Assembly: GCA_018056955.1 (NCBI GenBank)
Contig: JAGPEQ010000007.1
Span: forward strand, 1-38,282
Source of the DNA: Bacteroidales bacterium
GTDB taxonomy: Bacteria > Bacteroidota > Bacteroidia > Bacteroidales > Tenuifilaceae
Direction of reading: 5' to 3'
Length of the DNA stretch: 38,282 bases
In this document: one piece after another, positions 9,948 to 17,747 of the stretch
Layout of the letters: each line of letters opens with the position of its first letter
How positions within the stretch are numbered: position 1 is the first letter of the stretch
The notes under the pieces: generated by a model
The model's database searches: none
The model's input: the letters and a program-made list of their open reading frames with translations, nothing else
What the model was told of the DNA's origin: nothing
Made by a program: the position numbers and the translations under genes

Positions 9948-11186
9948 CTATTCAAATTCTGACTTCAAAATTCTTATGATTTCCTTAACGGTTTCCTCCT
10001 CGAGGTCAGTACGTTTTACAAGCTCATCGAATGGAATCTCAAGTACGCTCTTGGCTGTATCGCAACCAATACCTTTCAGAACATCAATTATCCACTCGTC
10101 AATCTCGTCAACAAATTCATCGATGCTAACATCTTCCTCGTCCTCAGCAGCCGATTCACGGTAAACATCAATCTCGTAACCGGTAAGCTGGCTTGCCAGC
10201 TTGATGTTGTATCCACCCTTACCAATGGCCAGCGATACTTCCGATGGTTTTAGGTAAACCTCGGCACGCTTGTTTTCCTCATCAATCTTAATGGACGTAA
10301 TTTTAGCAGGACTTAGGGCGCGCTGTATAAACAGCTGGGTGTTTGTGGTGTAGTTTATTACATCGATGCTTTCGTTCCTTAGCTCACGAACAATTCCGTG
10401 TATTCGGCTACCCTTCATGCCCACGCAGGCACCAACCGGGTCGACACGCTCATCGTACGATTCAACGGCAACCTTTGCCCTTTCGCCGGGTATGCGAACA
10501 AGTTTTTTAATGGTGATTAAGCCATCGAAAATCTCGGGCACCTCAAGCTCAAATAGTCGTTCCAGAAAAGCATTGGCTGTTCGTGAAAGGATGATCTGAG
10601 GGGTGTTATTACGCATCTCTACCTTGTAAACCACGGCACGAATGCTGTCGCCTTTGCGGTAAAAGTCGGATGGAATTTGCTCGCTTTTGGGGAGTACAAG
10701 TTCATTCCCTTCGTCGTCGAGCACAAGGATTTCCTTTTTCCAAACCTGGTAAACCTCACCGGTAATTATTTCGCCAATCCTATCCTTGTACTTACTGTAA
10801 AGGTTGTTGCGCTCCAGCTCCATGATTCGCGATGTAAGGTTTTGGCGAAGCGCCAGAATGGCCCTGCGTCCAAACTCCGATAGCGAAACCTCCGAAGTAA
10901 CCTCCTCGCCAACCTCGTAATCCTCGTCAATCTTGCGGGCGTCGGAAAGTGAAATCTGACGGTTTGGGTCTTCTACCGCACCATCCTCAACCACTTCGCG
11001 GTTACGGTAAATCACAAAATCGCCCTTATCAATGTTGATAATTATATCAAAGTTATCGTCGGAACCGTAAAGCTTAACCAACATGCTGCGGAAAACATCC
11101 TCAAGCACACTCATCATGGTTGGCCTGTCAATATTCTTGAGTTCCTTAAACTCCAGAAACGAATCAATTAAGTTCAGATTCTCCAT
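9948..11186 (-). CDS. nusA: Transcription termination/antitermination factor NusA
   Basis: 412 residues. The N-terminal RNA-polymerase-binding domain (MENLNLIDSFLEFKELKNID) is followed by an S1 domain (GEIITGEVYQVWKKEILVLD, near residue 135) and two KH domains (VGACVGMKGSRIHGIVREL near 230; IGKGGYNIKLASQLTGYEIDV near 325). An acidic tail ends in a short helix-hairpin segment (ELVKRTDLEEETVKEIIRIL). The two acidic repeat domains of the E. coli protein are not present in full, as is usual outside Proteobacteria. It binds RNA polymerase and nascent RNA to modulate pausing and termination. Gene order rimP-nusA-infB is the conserved arrangement; 26 bases separate it from rimP. Confidence 0.97.
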   Translation of the reverse strand: MENLNLIDSFLEFKELKNIDRPTMMSVLEDVFRSMLVKLYGSDDNFDIIINIDKGDFVIYRNREVVEDGAVEDPNRQISLSDARKIDEDYEVGEEVTSEVSLSEFGRRAILALRQNLTSRIMELERNNLYSKYKDRIGEIITGEVYQVWKKEILVLDDEGNELVLPKSEQIPSDFYRKGDSIRAVVYKVEMRNNTPQIILSRTANAFLERLFELEVPEIFDGLITIKKLVRIPGERAKVAVESYDERVDPVGACVGMKGSRIHGIVRELRNESIDVINYTTNTQLFIQRALSPAKITSIKIDEENKRAEVYLKPSEVSLAIGKGGYNIKLASQLTGYEIDVYRESAAEDEEDVSIDEFVDEIDEWIIDVLKGIGCDTAKSVLEIPFDELVKRTDLEEETVKEIIRILKSEFE

Positions 11187-11212
11187 TGCTTTAAATATTT
11201 TTCCCTATTATA

Positions 11213-11680
11213 TCACTTAAACTTAAGTACTACTTTCGCGCTTTTAACTTGCTGGTAAGTCAGCTGGATGGGCTCTACCACTTCCTGTTTTTTCTTAGAA
11301 CCCGGAATGTTTACCTTTTTGCTTACACCGAGTACAAATCCGGTGTTATCGGCACTGTTAAGTACACCCTTTATCTTTTCACCCGTTTTAAGCACAACAT
11401 CCAGTTCCTGGCCAATATTTTTTATGTACTGGCGAGGTATTTTTAAGGGTTGGCCTAACCCGGCTGAGGTTACCTCCAGCTCAAAATCCTCCCTATCCCT
11501 GTCGAGGGGGTTTTCAATCCCCCTGCTAATACTAACACAGGAGTCAATTGAAACACCCTTGTCGCCATCTACGGTTACAATAATCTTATTATCGGCACCA
11601 ACCGAAACATCGACAAGGAAAAGGTTTTCCTTTTCCAGCAAAGGGGTTACTATTTCAAGTATGGCTTCCTTACTAATCAT
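11213..11680 (-). CDS. rimP: Ribosome maturation factor RimP
   Basis: 155 residues starting MISKEAILEIVTPLLEKENL, the normal RimP N-terminus. The open frame continues 29 codons upstream, but that extension is not RimP-like and would reach across the leader hairpin and upstream promoter, so I placed the start at 11680. Family signatures include VDGDKGVSIDSCVSISRGIE and LEVTSAGLGQPLK, followed by the C-terminal SH3-like domain (ILNSADNTGF-type segment, here VLNSADNTGFVLGV). RimP is needed for late 30S assembly. It is the first gene of the operon and has its own promoter 64-95 bases upstream. Confidence 0.95.
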   Translation of the reverse strand: MISKEAILEIVTPLLEKENLFLVDVSVGADNKIIVTVDGDKGVSIDSCVSISRGIENPLDRDREDFELEVTSAGLGQPLKIPRQYIKNIGQELDVVLKTGEKIKGVLNSADNTGFVLGVSKKVNIPGSKKKQEVVEPIQLTYQQVKSAKVVLKFK

Positions 11681-11703
11681 CCTTACGCATTTTTTAAGCA
11701 AAA

Positions 11704-11722
11704 CAGGGGACAAAGTCCCCTG
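11704..11722 (-). promoter_or_regulatory. Leader hairpin in the rimP 5' UTR
   Basis: A perfect 8-bp GC-rich stem (CAGGGGAC / GTCCCCTG) with a 3-base loop lies between the predicted start point near 11736 and the rimP ATG at 11680. No T-run follows it, so it is not a standard terminator. It could stabilise the mRNA 5' end or be a protein-binding site; that is inference. Confidence 0.5.
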
Positions 11723-11743
11723 CCACTTCCAGCAAAACTTTTG

Positions 11744-11775
11744 CAAATATAGCAATATTTTCAACAAATTGCAAA
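11744..11775 (-). promoter_or_regulatory. Bacteroidota-type promoter for rimP-nusA-infB
   Basis: On the minus strand TTTG (11775-11772) is followed after 20 bases by TATATTTG (11751-11744). This fits the TTTG-N19/21-TAnnTTTG consensus of the Bacteroidota primary sigma factor exactly. Transcription should begin near 11736, giving a leader of about 55 bases. Confidence 0.8.
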
Positions 11776-11881
11776 TTATTTGTTTGAAAACCAGTAGCTG
11801 TCATCATAATGGTAGTTGAAAACACGCTTTTGGGTTGCTAATATTTAAAAAAATGTTGTAATTAGCTCAAATTATTTTGCT

Positions 11882-13003
11882 TTGAGAATTGCAGTTAACA
11901 CAAGGCTTTTGCTTAAGGATAAGCTGGAAGGGATAGGCTGGTTTACCTATGAAACACTCATACGGATTACCCGGAACCACCCGGAACACCAGTTTTTTTT
12001 CATATTTGACAGGCCCTACCACAACTCGTTTATTTTTAGCAACAACATAACACCACTGGTAGTGCCACCCCCTGCACGTCATCCGTTCTTATGGTACTAC
12101 TGGTTTGAGTTTAAAATTCCAAAAACACTCAAAGCCATTAATGCTGATGTTCTGGTATCGCCCGACGGCTACATTTCGTTGAAATCCGATACTCCCCAGG
12201 TAGCAGTTATACACGACATTAATTTTTACCATGCGCCCCAGGGTTTACCTTTCTTCACATCGCACTACATGAACTACTTTTTCCCACGTTTTGCCCAAAA
12301 GGCAAAGCGGGTTGTTACCGTAAGCCAATTTTCACGTACCGATATTGCCAATAATTTTAATATCGACCCAAATAAAATTGATGTAGCATACAACGGTGCA
12401 AGCAACAGTTACAAGCCTCTTTCCGAAAGTGAAATTCAGCGGGTACGGGAGAGTATCTCCGAGGGTAAACCCTACTTTCTTTTTGTGGGAGCATTTAATC
12501 CGCGCAAGAATGTTGCCCGTTTAATTGAAGCCTACGACATATTCCGCAAAAGGACTGGTTCAGCAATAAACCTCCTGCTTGTAGGTGAACCCATGTTTAA
12601 AACCAACGATATCGGCATAGCCTATAAAAACTGTAACCACAAAAACGATATCAAATTCCTTGGCAGGAAAGGCCTTGATGAACTCACTAAAATTACTGGG
12701 GCTGCACATGCTGTAATTTACCCTTCGACCTTTGAGGGCTTTGGGATTCCCTTGCTGGAGGCCATGAAATGTGGCATACCCATAGCAGCTTCAAACGTCA
12801 CGGCTATTCCTGAGGTTACGGGTAATTCAGCTATTTACTTCGACCCCTATTCCGTGGATGAGATGGCTGATGCCATGCAGCGTGTAGCCTACGATACTGA
12901 ACTGCGAGAAACACTTAGCGCCAACGCGCTGAACCGACAACAACAATTCAGCTGGGATAATACTGCTCAGGTATTGTACAGTAGCATCGAAAAATGTTTT
13001 TAG
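11882..13003 (+). CDS. GT4-family glycosyltransferase
   Basis: 373 residues with two Rossmann-like halves of a GT-B enzyme. The N-terminus [20 protein letters not shown] carries the Gly-containing acceptor loop. The C-terminal half has [18 protein letters not shown] (about residue 200), [11 protein letters not shown] (near 260) and the nucleotide-sugar motif [21 protein letters not shown], with the E-x7-E pair near residues 284-292. It begins with TTG; the next ATG is far inside the conserved domain, so TTG is the likely start. The product should be cytoplasmic and use a nucleotide sugar to elongate a glycan; donor and acceptor are unknown. It is transcribed divergently from rimP and its stop is 2 bases before the chosen RNase HII start. 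Confidence 0.88.
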   Translation: MRIAVNTRLLLKDKLEGIGWFTYETLIRITRNHPEHQFFFIFDRPYHNSFIFSNNITPLVVPPPARHPFLWYYWFEFKIPKTLKAINADVLVSPDGYISLKSDTPQVAVIHDINFYHAPQGLPFFTSHYMNYFFPRFAQKAKRVVTVSQFSRTDIANNFNIDPNKIDVAYNGASNSYKPLSESEIQRVRESISEGKPYFLFVGAFNPRKNVARLIEAYDIFRKRTGSAINLLLVGEPMFKTNDIGIAYKNCNHKNDIKFLGRKGLDELTKITGAAHAVIYPSTFEGFGIPLLEAMKCGIPIAASNVTAIPEVTGNSAIYFDPYSVDEMADAMQRVAYDTELRETLSANALNRQQQFSWDNTAQVLYSSIEKCF

Positions 13004-13005
13004 CA

Positions 13006-13584
13006 ATGCTTAAGCAGTACCTAAATGTCAATGTGATTGAAGCCGGATGCGATGAAGCCGGAAGGGGATGCCTGGCAGGCCCTGTTTTTGCAGCCGCTGT
13101 TATTCTTCCACCCGACTTCAACGACCCGCTCATTAACGACTCCAAGCAGCTAAACCACAAACAGCGCATGCAGCTCCGCAAGGTTATTGAGCACTACGCA
13201 TTGGATTGGGCAGTAGCAAGTGTATCGAACCAAGAGATTGACAAAATAAACATACTGAACGCAGCCATACATGCAATGCACATCGCTATTGGAAAACTTA
13301 GCAAGCTGAAACCAGAACATTTGCTGATTGACGGTAACCGTTTTAAACCTTATCCCGGAATTCCCCATACATGCATTATCAAGGGCGACTCTAAATTTCT
13401 TTCCATAGCCGCAGCATCGATACTTGCAAAAACCTACCGCGATGAGTTCATGGTGAACATTAGCAAGGAGTACCCGCTTTATAGCTGGGATATCAACAAG
13501 GGCTATCCTACAAAAAAGCATAGGGAGAGTATTGCCAAACATGGGACTACTCCTTACCACCGGCTAAGCTTTAGGCTATTGTAG
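13006..13584 (+). CDS. rnhB: Ribonuclease HII
   Basis: 192 residues from the ATG at 13006. An ATG at 12994 would add four residues and overlap the previous gene. The DEDD active-site pattern is visible: GCDEAGRG (Asp and Glu near residues 16-17), NDSKQL, and LLIDGNRF. The substrate-binding [20 protein letters not shown] and the C-terminal [11 protein letters not shown] complete the type 2 RNase H family. It removes ribonucleotides and RNA from RNA-DNA hybrids in the cytoplasm. Confidence 0.96.
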   Translation: MLKQYLNVNVIEAGCDEAGRGCLAGPVFAAAVILPPDFNDPLINDSKQLNHKQRMQLRKVIEHYALDWAVASVSNQEIDKINILNAAIHAMHIAIGKLSKLKPEHLLIDGNRFKPYPGIPHTCIIKGDSKFLSIAAASILAKTYRDEFMVNISKEYPLYSWDINKGYPTKKHRESIAKHGTTPYHRLSFRLL

Positions 13585-13659
13585 CTTTATTGTGTGAAGT
13601 TGAATTAAACTAATACCATATTTAGTTGTCCAAAAAAACAAACCTAAAAAATAAATGCC

Positions 13660-15810
13660 ATGATTAAACGATTAACAACACTTTTACTGGGATTTTTGCT
13701 CCTGGTTAGTTCAGCCATTAAAGCCGACGAGGGGATGTGGCTTCTCCCTCTACTGCAAAAGTATAACATCCAAACAATGCAGCAGAAAGGCTTTAAGCTT
13801 ACTGCCGACGATATCTATAACCTCAACCAGGCAAGTATAAAGGATGCTGTTATTATTTTTGGGCGCGGTTGCACCGGCGAGGTGGTTTCCGACCAGGGTC
13901 TGGTTCTCACTAACCACCACTGTGGTTACGGCGCCATTCAACAGCACAGCACCCCAGAACACGATTACCTTGAGGATGGTTTCTGGGCTAAGTCGTTTGA
14001 GGAGGAAATACCTACACCCGGCTTAACAGCAACTTTCCTTATTCGTATTGAGGATGTTACCGACCAGGTTAACGCTGCCTTTAAACCTGAAATGTCCGAA
14101 GCTGATCGCGACAAGGCTGCCATGGAGATTGGCCGTAAAATTGCAAAGCAAGCAACCGATGGCACCCACTACACCGCAAGTGTACGCAGTTTCTTTGGGG
14201 GAAACCAGTATTTCCTTCTGGTTTATGAGGTATTCAACGATGTTCGACTGGTTGGAGCACCCCCATCATCAATAGGTAAGTTTGGTCACGACACCGACAA
14301 CTGGATGTGGCCCCGCCACACCGGCGATTTCTCGGTATTCCGCATTTATGCCAGTAAGGATAACAAACCTGCCGACTACTCGCGCGAAAACGTTCCCTAC
14401 AAACCCAAGCATTTCCTACCAATATCGCTGAAGGGGGTAAACAATGGCGATTTCACCATGATAATGGGATACCCGGGCAGCACACAACGCTACATGACCT
14501 CTGTAGAGGTTCAGGAACGTATTAATATACTCAACGCCAACAGGATATACGTTAGAGGTATTAAGCAGGAAATCTGGCTAAAGGATATGCAAGCCGACAA
14601 GGCCGTTAACATTAAGTACGCCTCAAAGTACGCCGGATCCAGCAACTACTGGAAAAACTCCATTGGCATGAACAAAGCGCTAAAGCGCCTTAAGGTTTAC
14701 GATTTCAAGAAACAGCAGGAAGAGGAGTTTACCAAGTGGGTTCTTGCCTCGCCAGAACGTCAACAGAAGTATGGCGAAGCACTTAGCTTGATTAATGAGG
14801 GTGTAACAGGCCGGAAGGAGTACCTACACGCCAGCCAGTACATTAGCGAAGCACTATTCAGCGGAACTGAAATAATTGGAATGGCAGCCATGACCCGTTC
14901 ATTGGTTGATGCTCTAAAGGGCAACAAAACCGAAGAGGTTACCAAAATCAGTAAGTCGCTAAAGGCTCGCTCCGAGAACTTCTACAAGAACTACAACACA
15001 CCAACCGACCAAAAAACGGCCAAGGCCATGTTCCGCATTTTCATGGAAAATGTTCCGCTAACCTATCAACCCGATATCTTCAACACCATCAGAACAAAGT
15101 ACAAGGGCGATGTTGACAAGTTCGTTGACCAGATGTTTGCCAAAACCATGTTTACTGATCCAGCTAAGTTCAACGCTTTCCTTGACAAGCCAAGCCTAAA
15201 GGTTCTTGAAAAAGACCCTGTGTACGTTGCAGCGGCTTCCATCTCAAACAAATACGAAGAAATTAGCAAAGTAATGGCACCATTCAACGAAAAGTTGCAA
15301 CGCGGACAGCGCCTTTACATAGCTGGGGTGCTTGAAATGAACGAAGGCAAAGCCATGTACCCCGATGCCAATTTCACCATGCGCCTCACCTATGGTGAAA
15401 TAAAAGACTATTACCCCATGGATGCAGTTCACTACGACTACCTAACCACCCTTGATGGAGTTATGGAGAAGGAAGATCCTGACAACTGGGAATTTGTTGT
15501 TCCTGCCAAACTCAAGGAACTATATAACTCAAAGGATTACGGCCGTTACGGGAAAGATGGTAAAATGCCAGTGGCATTTATATCAACCAATGATATCACT
15601 GGCGGTAACTCAGGAAGCCCTGTAATGAACGGCAATGGAGAACTTATTGGCATTGCTTTCGATGGAAACTGGGAAGCTATGAGCGGCGACATTGTTTTTG
15701 AAAACAAGCTGCAACGCACCATATCGGTTGATATCCGCTACGTGCTATTTGTAATTGATAAGTATGCAGGTGCAACCCGACTGATTGACGAAATGAAAAT
15801 TATTGAGTAG
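13660..15810 (+). CDS. S46-family dipeptidyl-peptidase, DPP7-like
   Basis: 716 residues, the standard S46 length, with a signal peptide ending near AIKA-DEG. The N-terminus after cleavage (DEGMWLL) is typical. Catalytic His lies in LTNHHCGYG (residues 86-87) and the nucleophile Ser in GGNSGSPV (Ser651). GKFGHDTDNWMWPRHTGDF holds the conserved Asp region. The residue 18 positions after the nucleophile is Gly669 (FDGNWE). In characterised S46 enzymes this site is Gly in DPP7-type enzymes, which prefer hydrophobic P1, and Arg in DPP11, which prefers Asp/Glu. So a DPP7-like preference is inferred. It would release dipeptides from the N-terminus of peptides in the periplasm. It stands alone and is followed by a strong terminator. 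Confidence 0.95.
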   Translation: MIKRLTTLLLGFLLLVSSAIKADEGMWLLPLLQKYNIQTMQQKGFKLTADDIYNLNQASIKDAVIIFGRGCTGEVVSDQGLVLTNHHCGYGAIQQHSTPEHDYLEDGFWAKSFEEEIPTPGLTATFLIRIEDVTDQVNAAFKPEMSEADRDKAAMEIGRKIAKQATDGTHYTASVRSFFGGNQYFLLVYEVFNDVRLVGAPPSSIGKFGHDTDNWMWPRHTGDFSVFRIYASKDNKPADYSRENVPYKPKHFLPISLKGVNNGDFTMIMGYPGSTQRYMTSVEVQERINILNANRIYVRGIKQEIWLKDMQADKAVNIKYASKYAGSSNYWKNSIGMNKALKRLKVYDFKKQQEEEFTKWVLASPERQQKYGEALSLINEGVTGRKEYLHASQYISEALFSGTEIIGMAAMTRSLVDALKGNKTEEVTKISKSLKARSENFYKNYNTPTDQKTAKAMFRIFMENVPLTYQPDIFNTIRTKYKGDVDKFVDQMFAKTMFTDPAKFNAFLDKPSLKVLEKDPVYVAAASISNKYEEISKVMAPFNEKLQRGQRLYIAGVLEMNEGKAMYPDANFTMRLTYGEIKDYYPMDAVHYDYLTTLDGVMEKEDPDNWEFVVPAKLKELYNSKDYGRYGKDGKMPVAFISTNDITGGNSGSPVMNGNGELIGIAFDGNWEAMSGDIVFENKLQRTISVDIRYVLFVIDKYAGATRLIDEMKIIE

Positions 15811-15826
15811 TGTACCTAACAAACAT

Positions 15827-15858
15827 AAAAAAAGCCGAGTATTAACTCGGCTTTTTTT
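15827..15858 (+). terminator. Rho-independent terminator after the S46 peptidase
   Basis: Stem GCCGAGT / ACTCGGC (15834-15840 and 15845-15851) with loop ATTA, flanked by A7 and T7 that extend the pairing. It starts 17 bases after the stop codon and is symmetrical enough to work on both strands. Confidence 0.9.
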
Positions 15859-15900
15859 ATATTAAACCAGATTTGTCAATAGAAACACTAATTTCTATTT

Positions 15901-15992
15901 CCCTCTAACTTCCTCTAACTCCATCATATTCTGACCATTCCGACTCATTCCGACCCATTCCGATTCATTCCAATTCATTCCGACTCATTCCT
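15901..15992. repeat. 10-bp tandem repeat array (ATTCCGACTC)
   Basis: From 15936 to 15992 the sequence repeats a 10-base unit about six times: CATTCCGACT, CATTCCGACC, CATTCCGATT, CATTCCAATT, CATTCCGACT, CATTCC. Just before it, CCCTCTAACT TCCTCTAACT (15901-15920) is another pair of 10-base units. It lies in a stretch without genes (15859-16183) between the S46 terminator and the SiaB-like gene. No other signal is clear in that stretch. The unit is too short for CRISPR. Confidence 0.85.
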
Positions 15993-16183
15993 CAAAATCC
16001 ATGGTACCTGGGTTAAAATGAAACGTAGTATATCCTCTATTTTCTTATTTTTACCACGACTCAGTTTTTTTTCATCAATTCAATATATACTATTCGTCAA
16101 AATGTATTACCTTTAGTCGGCTAATTAGTGAAACTTTGCGTTAAATATCATAGTAATTAATTATACAAACACCTCAAACTATC

Positions 16184-16702
16184 GTGGAAAAAGGCGAAGT
16201 TTTAATAAATCATTACGGTCCACTCTCCTATGAGGAGATAGGTTTTTTGCTCAACAAGATGACATCGTTGCTGGAGCGGTACAACTTTGGAATTACCATT
16301 CGCAAAAAGGTTTACTCGGCAATGGTCGAGAGCCTGGAAAACATATATAAGCATCAGGATGTTATAAAGGGGAGCAATAACTATCAACCAAAATTTTCGC
16401 TAGTACTGGAAAAAGACAAGGTAGACTTATCCTGCTCAAACTCATTACTAAAAGTAAAAATTGGACCGTTAAAAGAACGATTGGAAAAAGTTAATCAACT
16501 CGATAAAGCTGGCCTAAAGGAGTTTTATAAGGAGGTTATCCTCAGTGGAAATGTCACCCAGAAAGGTGGTGCTGGTCTGGGCATTATTAATATCGCCAAG
16601 GTTACTGAAAACAAGCTGGAGTTTACTTTTGACGATATTGATGAACAGTACACATACTTTACTCTGAGAATTAAGGTGTCGCTTCAAAACCAAAACAACT
16701 AG
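16184..16702 (+). CDS. siaB: SiaB-like (DUF6272) kinase
   Basis: 172 residues with a GTG start; no earlier ATG fits. The protein resembles a compact GHKL/HATPase fold: an N-box-like helix ESLENIYKH (about residues 50-58) and a late Gly-rich G-box KGGAGLGIINIAK (about residues 126-138). In Pseudomonas SiaB is a Ser/Thr kinase that phosphorylates SiaC (DUF1987). Here two SiaC-like genes follow immediately, which supports the call strongly. The kinase should be cytoplasmic. No SiaA-type phosphatase or SiaD-type GGDEF protein is encoded nearby. Confidence 0.8.
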   Translation: MEKGEVLINHYGPLSYEEIGFLLNKMTSLLERYNFGITIRKKVYSAMVESLENIYKHQDVIKGSNNYQPKFSLVLEKDKVDLSCSNSLLKVKIGPLKERLEKVNQLDKAGLKEFYKEVILSGNVTQKGGAGLGIINIAKVTENKLEFTFDDIDEQYTYFTLRIKVSLQNQNN

Positions 16703-16707
16703 TGACC

Positions 16708-17118
16708 ATGGAACCATTATACATAGAGCCCAGCGAGTTTACACCCCGCGTGTTTTTCGATCCGGAAAATTCGGTTTTCGAGATCTCAGGTTTTTCAAGG
16801 CCCGAAAATACCGTTGGATTCTACAAGCCGCTCATCAAATGGCTGGAAGACTACGAGGATAATGTTTTGGCAAAAAACACTAACTTTAACAAAAGCAACC
16901 TTGTACTGAATCTTAAGCTTACCTACTTCAACTCAGCCTCATCAAAATTCCTTATGGATATACTTATGGTTTTCATGAAGTTTCACTCCAAAGGCAATGC
17001 CGTTGAAATTAACTGGTACTACGATGAGGATGACGACGAAATTTTTGAGTCAGGCGAGGAAATTTCAGAGATGATTAATTTCCCATTCAACTTTATTCCT
17101 ATCACACCTAACTCGTAA
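16708..17118 (+). CDS. siaC: SiaC-like regulatory phosphoprotein (DUF1987), copy 1
   Basis: 136 residues from the ATG at 16708, five bases after the siaB stop; a GTG at 16702 would overlap that stop. It shows the DUF1987 pattern: PRVFFDPENSVFEISGFSRP at the N-terminus, then LTYFNSASSKFLMDIL near residue 72, and INWYYDEDDDEIFESGEEIS near the C-terminus. SiaC proteins have an anti-anti-sigma-like fold and are switched by phosphorylation of a Thr or Ser in the YxNxSS segment; here that segment carries Ser, not Thr. Its partner here is unknown. Confidence 0.85.
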   Translation: MEPLYIEPSEFTPRVFFDPENSVFEISGFSRPENTVGFYKPLIKWLEDYEDNVLAKNTNFNKSNLVLNLKLTYFNSASSKFLMDILMVFMKFHSKGNAVEINWYYDEDDDEIFESGEEISEMINFPFNFIPITPNS

Positions 17119-17128
17119 ATTGATTAGA

Positions 17129-17530
17129 ATGAACCCATTAGTTTTACAGGCTAGCAACACAACACCATATATCGATTTTAACCCAAGCGAGAATAGACTG
17201 ACCATTTCAGGCTACTCACGCCCTGAGAATGTTAGAGACTTTTATATGCCCGTTATGGATTGGTTGGAATCGTTTAGCAACGAGCTAAAGAGCAAGATGT
17301 TAAAGGAAGAACAAATCCAACCCATTGAATTTCAGTTTAAACTGGTTTACTTTAACTCATCATCCGCAAAATTCCTATACGACATTATCATCATACTTAA
17401 CCAGATACAAAAAGCTAAGGTACCGTTAAACATCAACTGGTATTACGACAAGGATGATTCCGAACTTCGTGAGGCCGGTGAGGATTTATCGGAACTGGCT
17501 CAGGTTCCATTCAACTTCGTTACCTACTAG
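17129..17530 (+). CDS. siaC: SiaC-like regulatory phosphoprotein (DUF1987), copy 2
   Basis: 133 residues. Start placed at ATG 17129 (MNPLVLQ); a TTG at 17120 would add three residues. It is clearly a paralogue of the preceding gene, with the same pattern ISGYSRPENVRDFYMPVMDW, VYFNSSSAKFLYDII and INWYYDKDDSELREAGEDLS. The phospho-acceptor region is NSSS. Spacing of 10 bases indicates one transcript with siaB and copy 1. The two copies diverge mostly in the middle helix and in acidity, so they may bind different partners or act at different phosphorylation thresholds; this is inference. Confidence 0.85.
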   Translation: MNPLVLQASNTTPYIDFNPSENRLTISGYSRPENVRDFYMPVMDWLESFSNELKSKMLKEEQIQPIEFQFKLVYFNSSSAKFLYDIIIILNQIQKAKVPLNINWYYDKDDSELREAGEDLSELAQVPFNFVTY

Positions 17531-17747
17531 TAATTCCAAATTTCCATAATTGCCAAGGTGCTGAATTGGAAATGTATCCAATTCCATTCAACTTTTTTGG
17601 TAAACTTTCATGAAACCTGTTATAAATCAATACCTTTAGCGGGTTTGCTGAAGGAAAGTGAAATACCCTTTAAAAAAAGTGTGCTTTAAAAAATCTATTT
17701 GTTAACAAAATTCTATTTTTGTTGGTTCTGATAAAACACTAAAAGCA

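Noticed and set aside
11681..11767. 29-residue N-terminal extension of RimP
   Set aside because: Its start would lie upstream of the predicted transcription start, the peptide is unlike RimP, and the normal RimP N-terminus begins at 11680.
15936..15992. Possible CRISPR array from the repeated ATTCCGACTC units
   Set aside because: The units are 10 bases and contiguous, with no spacers, and no cas gene is in the window.
17698..17721. Promoter for glnS (TATTTTTG with TTTG upstream)
   Set aside because: The -7 match is good, but the TTTG is only 12 bases away and no TTTG sits at 19-21 bases.
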